A DNA stretch of 64,000 bases from Alopecurus myosuroides. Its lineage: Eukaryota > Streptophyta > Magnoliopsida > Poales > Poaceae. Both the position numbers and the translations under genes were made by a program. The notes under the pieces were generated by a model, which worked only from the letters and a program-made list of their open reading frames with translations, did no database searches and had not been told where the DNA came from. Shown here one piece after another: positions 44,908 to 55,151 of the stretch (its first letter is position 1; the number at the start of each line of letters is the position of its first letter). Where the stretch lies: contig CM054062.1 of NCBI GenBank assembly GCA_028641055.1, forward strand, positions 236,852,376 through 236,916,375. The letters are read 5' to 3'.

Positions 44908-45400
44908 TGTCGAATCTGCATCTCAACAAGTCCCTCGGGTGAACCCATAGGGTTTCGATTACGAGAACGTGTAGACGCTGGTGACAATCATCGGCTAGAC
45001 AGGGGGCACGATTTACCCAGGTTCGGGACCCTCGTAAAGGTAAAACCCTTACTCCTGCCTCTGTCGATCTGTATTAACGAGTAGATCGGTTACAATGGGG
45101 GGTTGCTCAAGTCGAGAGTATGATCTCGATCTCAAGGCTTGGTGGTGCGGTATTGCTTGGTCCTCCTCCTGGTGGTTCTCTTGGCCTTATATAGGTGGCC
45201 AGGTCTCAAACCGTACCCGGGGAGGACTCGAACCCTAACCTAGAGTCGGTTACAAGTTTCCTAACTTGACCCGCAAGGCCTTGCGAGTGGGCTTCAATTG
45301 GGCCTTCTAGAACAGTCCATGACGCTTCCTTTTGAGCTTGGGCCGTGGGCCTGAGACCGGGTAGGTTCACCCGACAGGCCTAGGATCCATCCCTTCGTCA
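44908..45400 (-). repeat. E2 5' LTR
   Basis: On the + strand it begins TGTCGAATC and ends CCCTTCGTCA. It pairs with 20302-20794. The element-strand TATA motif is near 45186. The right flank CTCCC (45401-45405) is the target duplication. Confidence 0.95.
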
Positions 45401-46069
45401 CTCCCCACGGCCACCCTCAGCCTCCTAAACCCCCTCCGCACACGCGCACACTCCTCCTCTCTCTCCCCGCGACCGCGTGCTCCCTAGCCCCCTAAATCGC
45501 TCGCCGGAGAAGCCCGTGACCGTCGTAGTTCTCCGTCGATTCCAGCCACGGTAAGCAAGCTCGAGCCCCGCGACTGGCCCGTTCGACCCTGCGTGTCCAT
45601 GCGCGTCCTCCTGATGCCCTTATCTCCCTCTCTCCGCAGCAGATCACCGCCGCAGCGCACATCCAAGACCCGCGGCGTCCACCCGGCTCCGATCGCCTCA
45701 AGATGCCCCTCGCGGAAGCGGGAGTCCACGCCATCGTCACCGTCGTGCTCGCCGTGAAGAGCCGCACGTCGTTGTCACCTCCCCGTGCCCTGTAGCCACC
45801 GAAATCTCCAACGTCGTCCACTACTACCCGCGGCGTCGTCCACCGCGCCACCATTCCCCGGCCACTTCCGGCGACCCGAGGTGACCTCCCGCCCCCCTGC
45901 CGTCCGATTCGATCTCAATGGACCCGATTAGATCCCCTAACCGAATCGGTATTGGCCAGTAGGATTTCACCGCGTGGCCATGCCCAGTTAGCGCGCCAAT
46001 CAGCCCCCCCCCCCATTCAAATTGATTTAAATCCAAGTTTAAAACCAGAACCATCCATCCACTTGTAAA

Positions 46070-47369
46070 TCTCTACTATATTATTTTATAATATAATACG
46101 GGCTAAGGTGATTGTTCCCGATGGTAGGTCACAATGCCTCCTCCACCGTTAGATTGAAAAGAGACGATTGATATGATTAATCTGTTGCGTCAATCAATCC
46201 ATCTTTCCTTAATCGACCCGACCCTAGACTGAATAAACAAAAGGGTCTGTATGCGTGTAGCTATAGGAAACGGATCCGACCAAGACTTCTTTGATCCTAG
46301 GCTTTGCGGCCAACTCTTGGTGAGAAATAAACGATCCATTCAGCTAGCTAGCTTAACTAACAACCCGCTTAGCTCTTTATTTTTTGAACTAAGCCTAGCA
46401 TTTCGTACACGCTCACAAATTTAGCCATCGGTAAACAAAGTTGGAGTCGGTGTCCACATAACCAGGATTATACGAGAGCAAAAACACCCGATTGGATCAT
46501 TCCTCTTCAGGTAAGATGGAAATTATTATTATAGCTACTCCTACCGTGTGGGGATGGAATAGGAAGCAAGGACTATTGGAGTATGAGTCGGACTAAAGAT
46601 GGCAAGTATACAACTGCCGAATATACGACCATCGACATGTATAGAATTTTGCCCGCGATACTATCATTACAACAAATATTAGTAACTTTATGCGGCCTTT
46701 TAGCCTGAACATTCCGCACCTGCTAGATATTGCCCATGAAAAGTCTAAGTTATGAATTCTAATATTAGATTTATTGTATACCATAGTCTGATCATCAGTT
46801 TACGGGCTTGAATGCCCACACTTATTCTTACATTTTACGGTAATAATTTTTGAATTTCGATGGCCACATGTAAAGTTTAAGTTATGAAACTTAATTTATG
46901 TTTATTTCATCCATAGTATGATCAAAATCTAGGCTTGAATGTCCACTTCTGAAATTTTATGCAGCGACAAAAAATGCATACTTCTTTGGATCGAAAAACA
47001 AAAGAACGACACGACGACTTCTCACGATCGTAAGATAGTCCATTCTCCACGGAAAATGAAGGTTGAATGTTTTATTTATTTTATTCCGCAACCAAAATAA
47101 GTGCATTTTCTTCTCTGGACCGAAAACAAAAGAACGACGTGGCGGCTTCTCATGATTGGAAGATAATCCAATTCGCTGGTGAAAATGAAAGCTGCAGGTT
47201 TTTTTTTTTTGCAACAGAAATAATGCATGCTTCTCTGGATCGGAGAAGAGAAGAACGACACAATTCAATTCTTTAGGAAAATGAATGTTTGATGTTTGGC
47301 TTATTTTATTTTTATTGTGAATGATATTATCTTTCGTTTACCCGTTGCAATGCACGGGTATTTTGCTAG
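46070..47369 (+). mobile_element. Non-autonomous Helitron, 1300 bp
   Basis: The 5' end TCTCTACTATATT and 3' end TTTTGCTAG lie between A and T of a site that is intact in the other LTR (near 8710). The 3' hairpin ACCCGTTGCAATGCACGGGT lies 10 bp before the CTAG end. These are the standard Helitron marks: 5'-TC, CTRR-3', hairpin, A-T insertion, no target duplication. No Rep/helicase coding and no recognisable captured gene were seen. Confidence 0.92.
46981..47290 (+). repeat. Three imperfect tandem units inside the Helitron
   Basis: Units beginning CTTCT(T/C)TGGA(T/C)CG start at 46981, 47110 and 47230 (periods 129 and 120). They share AACAAAAGAACGAC, TTCTCA.GAT and a GAAAATGAA segment. Confidence 0.8.
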
Positions 47370-49468
47370 TTCCATATAAAATTAAATCATGATCCAAAAA
47401 TTATGAGATTTGAATCTTTGGAAAGATAAGGAAATTCTCTACCTATTTATATAAAAAATATAATGTAGGTTCTGTAGGAAATTTTGGAACATTATTTAAA
47501 TTGCCAAAACAGCTCAGAAATAACAAATAATTCATAGAATGTGTTCTACAAGTTCAAATCTTATAAAGTTGTAGTCTCTGGATTCCTTAGAACATGTACA
47601 ACACCCTGGAACCAGAGAAAATCAAAATTGTATCATGCACACACTTGCTATTTCAAATTTGGTCAAATCAGTAATTCGTCTATAATTCAAATTCTAAATA
47701 GTATTTTTTGAGTGAAATCAATTGGGTTGCCTTGATAATTCTGTCCTATGTCCAGAGACAACAAGGCCCAATTTTTACAAAAACATGAAAGTGAGTTTAA
47801 GATTTAATTAGAGTAAACATCTACTATCGGGCTACAGAAAAGGAATAATTAAATATCTTATTCAAATTAAATTTAACCAGAGCCATACACCAACTAAATA
47901 AACATCATATGATATCAAATAGACCTCATTATTGCATTTACCATGTGTAATTTTTTTTGGGTGCATTCATGCATACATACATGTCTATGATTGATCATTT
48001 TTGAGTGGTATGTTTATGTTTGTGTTATTATTGTTTGTTTAGACTTTGGATAGAACCACTACAACACTTGTGGCTGTTGTGCTTGTACTGGTTGCTGTTA
48101 TCAAGGCAAGTGATACTCATGTCCCACTTTTTTTTACACCGCATTAGTGTTTTCAGTAGTATGCATGAAAGGTGATTTTAATATCTTCCAAGTATATGCT
48201 ATGCTCAGAACACCTAGTAGTGTGTAGCCAATCTGAACCCCTGTTAGGTACTAGTTTAGTTATACTAGAATACTATCAAAACTATTCCTGTTACTTGTTG
48301 GGTTGTTGTGTTTTGAAAATTGAAAATTAACAACCCAATAAAAGACTTGGGTGGATTGAACCTTGCTTGGATTATGTTGAGTGGCTACTCAAGACCATGT
48401 TCATGGTGGTTTAGCCATGAATGTGGGGGTTGTCACCTGAGAGTACACTTGTGGACTGCCACCCAGGAATAAAGAGATTTATAGGTCTTCACTGTATAAT
48501 TAGCTTCTAGTGCAGTCTTGAGGTAATATGGTCTCTGCCAAGATTAAGTAAGTTGTGGGGGTTCATCCTGTTGTATGACAGTGGGTGGTAGAATTTTAGG
48601 AGCAATGAGTCATGCTGGTATGGTTGAATCCCTCTTTCCAAAGATCTTGTCTCATTCTTCTCTCGGGGAGGATGAGTCTCAAGGTGAAAGTGCACAACCT
48701 CTGCAGAGTTAAAAACTAAGATCTTAGCCGTGTCCCTGGTTATGGGCCATTTGAGCAGCTAGACAGAGTTGGTGCCGAAGGATCTCCTCATCTTTTCTGA
48801 ACTAAATAAAATATGGTAGAAACCCCTTTATAGGGAACATGGTGGTTTAGCCATGATGCCGCAATCAAACTTCATGGTGGTTTAGCCATGATGAATTTCA
48901 AACTTCATGGTGGTTTAGCCATGAGGATTTGTCCAATTTTATGGTGGTTTAGCCATGAATGATTGTACGAATGTTTTTATTTGTTAAAATGATTCACAAA
49001 AGTAGGAAAAAACTGGCTTTATGCAAATAGCCCAGACTCCTCCAGCCAAATATCATATAACTAGTGTATTCCTCAAAACAGCCATCATATAAGTATCACT
49101 TGCCAATATACTGTTTGTACTGACTTCCCCTTGTGGGCTGCATATTCCAACGTACATGTCATTCTGATGACGAGTAATGGTTTAGGATCTCGAGCTTACG
49201 TTCCAACATGTCTTCCTGTGGCACATGGACAGAAGGAGGCTCATTAAAGATTTGTTTTCCGTTGTGTTTACTTTGAACCTTGTTATTTAGGGCTAGTCCA
49301 TGATGACTATGCCAGTTGTAAGACTATTTTATTTCTTATCCAATGGATCTACGTTGTAGAATGATGCTATTGTTATGAATATTTATTTTGTCATGTGTAT
49401 GCTATGAGTGATCCCGGGAATAGCAGGTACACATGTATTCTACCTTTATTAAAAGGTAGGGTGCTACA

Positions 49469-50279
49469 CGACGGCACGTTCCGGTCAAAATCTGCCATGA
49501 TGGGCCATACGCGCCCTGCCCCACAGCGTCATGTCCCATTGGGAGCAGGTGAGCGCGCGATGACGTCATTGCGCACATCACTATGCGAAAATTCTTTCGC
49601 ATGAAACCTCACAACACGATTTTTTTTTCGTATGAACTCAGAAGGAAAGCTCGCCTCACTCGAGGATTCCAAGGAGAAAACATTGGAACTCGCCACTTCC
49701 AAAGAACAAAGAGAGGCACTCGCCGCTATTTGGAAACGAAAGACAGCACTTGATGCACATCCGAAAGAAAATCGCGAGTACGCGGCTCCCGCAACTCCAC
49801 ATTACGATGTACTAAGACATCATCTTACCCTGGATTGTTCGGCCGACTAGGCACATCCAGATGTCGTATTTTTCGAGTACGAAGGTAAGACCCAAGGATC
49901 TCTCCTGTGGGCTTGGAATCGCACTCGAGCTGCATCCTCCAGTAACATTTCTGTGTCAACAACACGAAGAAAGATCCTAGCGGACGCGCCGGGTACCCCT
50001 TTAAGATTAAGTTCGACTCGAATTCGTGTAGCCTAGAACTGTTTTTGCCCGAGAAGCAATTAATTGGCCCTGATCTTTCGGGAGAGCCAAGCGACTGAGC
50101 CATACCCTTCTGTGAAAAAATCCAACACAAGGCGCACTTACTACCCGATACTCGAGTATATCTCACACAGGGTACACACCCTTCAGATCAAGTATTCGAC
50201 TAACTCAGTCGTGAGATCCAGAAACAGGCTTTGAGTGCTTACTCGACTATTCTCAGCCGAACAAACACTCGGGGGCTAC
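49469..50279 (+). mobile_element. E1, right segment: region between antisense gene and 3' LTR
   Basis: It resumes E1 after E0. Like 20795-21993 of E2 (reversed) it has Tat-type spacer sequence with scattered CGAAAGA/TTCGCA and ACTCGA motifs. It ends in the polypurine tract CACTCGGGGGCTAC (50266-50279). No coding is supported; the open frame near 49632 is not conserved in E2. Confidence 0.75.
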
Positions 50280-50674
50280 TGGCGAGGGGGTGACTTTAGG
50301 ACCTATCGAGTGGGTCTACCTGGTATAAGGCCCAGCACTGAAGCCCAGCGCAAAGGACTACCCCGTGGCTCTAGAAGGCCCAACAGCGGCCCACCCGCAA
50401 GACTTGCGGGGCAAGATGGAAAGCTTCCACCGACTAGGGCTAGGCTTGACCCACCCGGGTACCCGGGTACGGCTTGAGACCCAGCCACCTATTTAAGGGT
50501 ACGGCTTGTAACCAATCTTCATAATACAGAGACAGACAAGCAGGAGTAAGGGTATTACCTCTACGAGGGCCCCGAGCCTGGGTAAATCGTGCCCCTGTTA
50601 GCCGACGTAGTCGCCAGCGCCTATTTCGTTCTCCTACTCGAAACCTACCGGATCATCCTAGGGATTTGTCGACA
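50280..50674 (+). repeat. E1 3' LTR, 395 bp
   Basis: It begins TGGCGAGGGGGTG directly after the polypurine tract and ends GGGATTTGTCGACA. The end resembles the E2 LTR end (element strand ...GATTCGACA). The start is TGGCGA against TGACGA in E2. The 5' partner is outside the window, so the boundary rests on the TG...CA ends and the polypurine tract. Confidence 0.75.
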
Positions 50675-50830
50675 TGCATAATCGACGCTAAGTGCTTCTC
50701 AGGTGTGGCTGAATTGACAACTCAGTTGCTAAGGCTTATAGGTATTCTTTGGCTCCCCTGTGTCGAATCAATAAATTAGGTTACATTTACCCTTGAAGAC
50801 TGTTGCGATCCCCTATACTTGTGGGTCATC
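50675..50830 (+). repeat. 3' end of another LTR (fragment)
   Basis: It has the phrase ...TTCTTTGGCTCCCCTGTGTC, then GACTGTTGCGATCCCCTA, and ends CTTGTGGGTCATCA, well known as the end of a grass gypsy LTR just before its primer site. No primer site follows. Instead the Harbinger transposase begins, so this is a solo LTR or truncated LTR into which E1 inserted. Confidence 0.6.
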
Positions 50831-51477
50831 AGATCTTGGCAAAAAATGAAGCAAGAGACTTTCCTGGTATGCTTGGAAGTATCGATTGCATGCACTGGAG
50901 CTGGAAGAACTGTCCATTTGGTAGGCAAGGATTGCACGAAGGGGGACATCATGAAGTTTGCAGCGTGGTCCTTGAGGCTGTGGCAGATCATGAGATCTGG
51001 ATTTGATACGCTTTCTTCGGCATGGCGGAATCCCACAATAACAGCAATGTGTTGCAACATTCCCCGATTTTTGCGAAACTTGTTGAAGGCCATGCTCCCC
51101 AAGTGACCTATGCTGTCAATGGCCACAAATACAACAAGGGGTACTACCTAGCGGATGTTATCTTTCCAAGATGATCGACATTTTTTAAGACAATCGCCAA
51201 TCCTCTAGGAAACAAGAAATCCTGCTTTGCGTCGGTACAAGAGAGCACAAGAAACGATGTCGAGCATGCATTCGGAGTGCTCCAGCAGAGGTTTATCATT
51301 GTCCGGTATTCTGCTCTCACTTGGTCGGCCGAGCAGACGGGGAAGATCATGAATGCATGTGTGATCATGTACAACATGATCATTGAGGATGAGCTTGCAA
51401 ATCCAGCACATGATCATATTCCGTTTGAGTTTCAGGGTCCTCTCGCCAATGTGGATCACAATGTGTCAGCGGATTAG
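50831..51477 (+). pseudogene. PIF/Harbinger transposase (HARBI1-like), C-terminal two thirds, two stops
   Basis: One frame runs through the region with [19 protein letters not shown] (first catalytic Asp), KYNKGYYLADVIFP, RNDVEHAFGVLQQRFIIV (catalytic Glu) and NACVIMYNMIIEDE. It ends at TAG 51475-51477. In-frame TGA codons lie at 51007-51009 and near 51172. The second catalytic Asp, normally in an NND block, reads SHNNSNVL, so it is lost. The N-terminus is missing, cut by the LTR fragment at 50830. The enzyme type cuts and pastes DNA with TTA/TAA target duplications. Confidence 0.85.
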
Positions 51478-52110
51478 ACAGATTACACCACTATGCATTT
51501 GGAGATCCGAAATGAAACTACTCATGATCAACTCCAACATGATTTAGTGGAGAATTTGTGTGTTCACAAAAGTTATGCGGCGGCATATTTCACTTCCATT
51601 TTATTTTTAATTGTACGAATATTTTTATTTTTATTTTTAGTCATTCGTGAACTATATGTGTACTATTTAAAAACTAGAACACAACTATTTTTAAGACTCT
51701 AAAATATTGAAATAGGACAAAATATTGTTTTAAGTGTTTTGAATGAGAGCGGCGAGCAGGGAAGGACGCCCCTCCAATGGCGCCGCGCCGTCCGGCCAGA
51801 CCCCAAAGGGCTCGTCCCGGCGCTGATCCGTACGCCTATTGGGGTGAGCATCTCCGCCCACCGGAGCTCCTCGGGACACATCCGAACTAAAAAAAAAGTT
51901 GGGCTCCGTTTGGGAGCAACTTTTTTTTGAAGTATTATGAAAATACTTCTGTTTTATGAAATACCACAATAATGTATGGCGTCTGGGACAAATAAAAACC
52001 GCCGTTTAGAAACTACATAAATTTCAGTTTTTTTGCCATTTTATATACTTCAGTCCGGACCTGTTTTTGGGAAACAGAGAGACACAACTAAAGCCTCCAT
52101 GCATGCATCG
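51478..52110. other. 3' part of the Harbinger element and AT-rich sequence
   Basis: 51750-51850 (GTCCGGCCAGACCCCAAAGG, GATCCGTACGCCTATTGGGG) resembles 53935-54000, the subterminal part of the neighbouring 52415-54015 element, so it is probably the tail of the transposase-bearing copy. The rest is AT-rich with no further match that I recognise. Confidence 0.5.
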
Positions 52111-52112
52111 TA

Positions 52113-52274
52113 CTCCCTCCGTTCCTAAATATCAGATGTTTTAGCCTTTTTCCACATTCAAGCATATCTACATGTATCTAGACAACTTTTAGTGTATATG
52201 TTCACTCATATTAGTGTGTATCTAGTCAATATGAGCAAATAGCTAGAATATTTTATATTTAGGAACAGAGGGAG
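52113..52274. mobile_element. Stowaway MITE (Tc1/mariner), 162 bp
   Basis: The ends CTCCCTCCGTTCCTAAATAT and ATATTTAGGAACAGAGGGAG are inverted repeats. TA flanks both sides (52111-52112 and 52275-52276). The middle pairs imperfectly with itself. This is one of the most common small elements of Triticeae. Confidence 0.95.
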
Positions 52275-52414
52275 TACCACTTAGTCAAAACACTAGTAAA
52301 ATGATACTTACCAAACGCCTTGCAGTTTTGCTAAAACTGAGCAGTACTTTGATATCCGGACACCCTGGCCTTGCTGTCCTAAGAGCGTACTGGGAACGGC
52401 TGGAGATACTCTTA

Positions 52415-54015
52415 GAGCATCTCCAGTCGCGCCCCCCAAACGCGCCCCCCACGGTCTCTTCTCGACCGGAGCCCCGAGCGCGCCCAGTCGCGCCCCCCAT
52501 TGGGGCTTCCCGTCCGGACGTCCCCTTGTTCCCGTCCGGCAAACCCAGCCTAACCCCGCCTCCCAGGGGCTCCCGTGGGGGCGCCAGATGAGTCGTTCGG
52601 CGCCGCGGGCCCGTCCTGCCAGCGATCCAAGACGGCCAAAAATTGGCCCACGCCGCCACGTCTGCTTCCTCTGTCTCACAACTCCGCCGCTCTCGCCCCG
52701 ACGCCGCTGCCCAAGTAGGCGAAACTTGACAAAAAAATGTGTGAAAATTTGCAAACAAACTAGATTTCATTGATAGGGGGCCGCATATAGGCGAATTTTT
52801 ACATAATTTGGACAAAATTTAAACAAAATACGGCGCAGCCGCCTACATGCCTAGGGCCTTGTACATGGCGGTGTAGTCACCATCGTCGTCGTCGCCGTCG
52901 TCGCTCTTCGGCTCGGCCTTCGGGGCGGCGCTGCTACTGCTCTGCCCTGGGTCGCCAAGGTACATTGGCGGGGGAGGGCAGGCGTCGTCGTCATCTCTTT
53001 CGAGAGGAGGATGACGTCTCCCGGCGCCTGCGGAGGAGCGCGCCCTTCCCTGATGACGAGGGACTGGCTACGATTCCACCAGCGTGGAGGCGCATCCTGC
53101 GGTTCCTCCTTGACGACGGCGAGAGGCGTGGGCGGGGGAGCAGGCGCGGCCGTGGTGCGACGATTCATCCCCCGCCTCATCTGCCGCTCGATGTGGGCGA
53201 GGACACGGCTGAGCGTGCGCCCGGGCTTGCTCCACCACATGCAGAGGCCGGCGGCGTTGTTGCGGCTCGATAAGGCGCCATGGTTGGGGACGTCGGCGAG
53301 CTCCCGCTCGAACCTGTCCTGGAAGAACGCCGTCCAGGACGCCTCGTTGGCGGGATGCCACTCAGGCTGGTTGCTCATCGCCGGCGACATCCGCGCCCGG
53401 ATCTCCTCGATCTCGGCGACGCGCTCGGGGCCCGTGGGCGGTGGAGGCACAGGCACGCCGCCTGCGTTGAGCCGCGAGTGCCTTGGCACGCTCATCCCCG
53501 GCGGCGAGTGGTAGTTCGCCTCGTACAGCAGACGGGCCTCCCAGACGCGCAGGGTTCGGCGGCCGAACCCGTTGGCGGCCGCGCCGACGAGGTAGTCGCG
53601 GTGCACCATGGCGAGGGAGGGGTGCGAAGAGGGGAGGCGAGAGATGATGAAGAAGGAGGAGGAGGAAGAAAGAGCGGCGAGGCGAGGGGACGAGAATGGC
53701 GCCGAGGATGGCGATGGGGCCGGGTTTTGTAGCCGGGGCGGGCAAGACGAGACGGCGGCAACGCCATTACTCGGCCGCGTGGGCGATTACTGCTCCACCA
53801 CAGCGTTCCGTCTCGTCGAGGCGTCAATGCGTGCGGCTCCCGAGGCGACGGGCATCTCCCTCGCTGACAGGACGGGCCCGCAGCCAAAGGGGTTTGGGTT
53901 GGGGCGCCGACTGGGAACGGGGCAGCCCCATGGACGCGGTGCCGTCTGGACGAGCCCCCAAAGGGTGGCTCCGGGCGCCGATCCGGACGCTTGTTGGGGC
54001 GCGACTGAGATGCTC
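52415..54015 (-). mobile_element. Harbinger-type element, 1601 bp, TSD TTA, carrying an unknown gene
   Basis: Inverted ends GAGCATCTCCAGTCGCGCCC and GGGGCGCGACTGAGATGCTC, with TTA at 52412-52414 and 54016-54018. No transposase inside, but one gene-like frame on the - strand (53609-52843). Its right subterminal region resembles the tail of the nearby Harbinger transposase copy (51750-51850), suggesting that kind of enzyme moved it. Confidence 0.85.
52843..53609 (-). pseudogene. Unknown protein carried by the Harbinger-type element, one frame change
   Basis: The ATG at 53607-53609 starts a GC-rich frame: FGRRTLRVWEARLLYEANYH, a Pro-rich linker, an acidic/aromatic segment (WHPANEASWTAFFQDRFERE), and GLCMWWSKPGRTLSRVLAHI. 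The frame coding the acidic C-terminus (PPPPMYLGDPG, then DDGDYTAMYKALGM and a stop at 52843) is one step away from the start frame, so a small indel near 53000 is likely. I cannot name a family. The role is unknown; an accessory or DNA-binding partner of the transposase, or a captured host gene, are both possible. Confidence 0.55.
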
Positions 54016-54071
54016 TTAGGCTCACAGCGGCGTGGAGAGTGTGGTGTGCATTTGCGTGTGGGTCCGTCTAC

Positions 54072-55112
54072 CAGGGCCGGCCCTGAGAAGGGGCAGGGTG
54101 TGCGGCCGCCCCGGGCCCCGGAAATCCAGGGGCCCTATCCCAGGTATGTTTTACAGTATGGTTGTATGACGTGCATCGCTACGTATTGCAAGGGTAGCAG
54201 AAAAAAATAGCAATGGGCCGGCTCTAGGAGACATGGCCCGTGATAGCAACCAAACTGCATCATAGGGCACAAGCACACACGCGATCGCGAGTATTCCTTA
54301 AAAAAAAACTAGCGATTGCCAGTGGTGGCCACTCGGCTTCTTCCTTATGTTTGCCTATGCCATCATGGCTATCGCGCCCGACCGCGTGAGCAGCGTCGAG
54401 GCGATCCCATCCTAGGCTGCCGCCGTCGCCATGGTTTGTCACTTCATCAGTTCAGCAATTCTGAAGTGTTTCAATAATCCATTAACCCCTAGGTCGCTGC
54501 CGTGATGGTATACTTTTTGTACTCCTGATTTGTAGATTTTCTACTATTTTTTTTCTAATGTTGATAACCAGTTCATCGTCTTGACGATTTCAATTCACGG
54601 GTTACCGATTGCGAGGAATCTGGCACACCGCTTGGCTCTTTTCTTTCCCGTCTGTGCGCATGGCCATGCAGTACGCGCACACACACATCACCGATCTGAG
54701 ATAGATAGTATTACTATTCCCTAATAAGTAATCTCTAGCTTCAAATACATGGATAGTTAGTATCATTCATTTTCAATATGTGATGTAATTTTTTCCAACA
54801 TTGTGTGTTATAAAAGAAAATATCCATTTGGTAGCCCTAAAAAGAAAAATTGAAACATGGACTTGGTACAACCATAGAGAGAAGATATTCAGAAAATTTT
54901 CACGGATAATATTAGTGCTTCATTAAACCTAAATGATAAGTCGGCCATAGTTATCGCGGACGAAGAGCAACCAACTAATGAAAATTTCAAATCAGATCAG
55001 AAAAAATAAAATGTCGACACACACATTAGCAATAACTAATGGGAATTAGTATAGCTATTGTGTTTTCTATATTAAGAGCCCCATGTTTCAGTTTCGTCCC
55101 GGCTCCGAAAAT
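54072..55112. mobile_element. hAT-like non-autonomous fragment, right end missing
   Basis: The left end CAGGGCCGGCCCTGAG followed by a GGGCCCC-rich stretch is typical of a grass repeat usually classed as hAT. The right side (AAGAGCCCCATGTTTCAGTT near 55077) looks like its right subterminal region, but the terminal repeat is cut off by the poly-A end of the L1. Otherwise AT-rich and non-coding. Confidence 0.5.
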
Positions 55113-55151
55113 CTTTTTTTTTTTTGAAATCAAACACTCAGATTATAAACT

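Larger units (their letters stand above)
20302..45400 (-). mobile_element. E2: Tat-lineage Ty3/gypsy element, 493-bp LTRs, TSD CTCCC, interrupted by E3
   Basis: LTRs of equal length (20302-20794 and 44908-45400) differ at about 20 sites by eye. CTCCC flanks both sides (20297-20301 and 45401-45405). Pol runs on the - strand, so the 5' LTR is the right one. Gag, protease, RT, two RNase H domains and integrase follow leftwards to 38115, then an antisense region on the + strand (37838 back to 33828), then 1.2 kb to the 3' LTR. E3 lies at 21994-33824 within it. At the commonly used grass rate of 1.3e-8 per site per year the LTR difference would mean roughly 1.6 million years (inference). Confidence 0.95.
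7288..49468 (+). mobile_element. E0: chromovirus (Tekay/Del-type Ty3/gypsy), interrupted by E2 and E3
   Basis: Two copies of a long terminal repeat begin TGTAA(C/T)ATCCTAG and end AGGGTGCTACA, at 7288-12474 and 19719-20301 plus 45406-49468. After removing younger insertions each LTR is about 3.3 kb. Between them are an initiator-Met type primer site, gag with a zinc knuckle, protease, RT, RNase H, integrase and a C-terminal chromodomain, in gypsy order. Long LTRs plus a C-terminal chromodomain point to the Tekay/Del branch of chromoviruses. All coding parts carry stops. Confidence 0.9.
45406..49468 (+). repeat. E0 3' LTR, second part (contains a Helitron)
   Basis: It continues the alignment with the 5' LTR from about 7862 to 12474. 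It lacks the Harbinger MITE, the hAT MITE and the Tat patch, and has a Helitron at 46070-47369 instead. It ends GGGTGCTACA at 49468. The minisatellite of CATGGTGGTTTAGCCATG units is at 48838-48962. No genes. Confidence 0.9.

Noticed and set aside
49632..49850. Lys/Glu-rich 72-codon frame in the right part of E1
   Set aside because: Not conserved at the matching place of E2; lies in promoter/spacer sequence.
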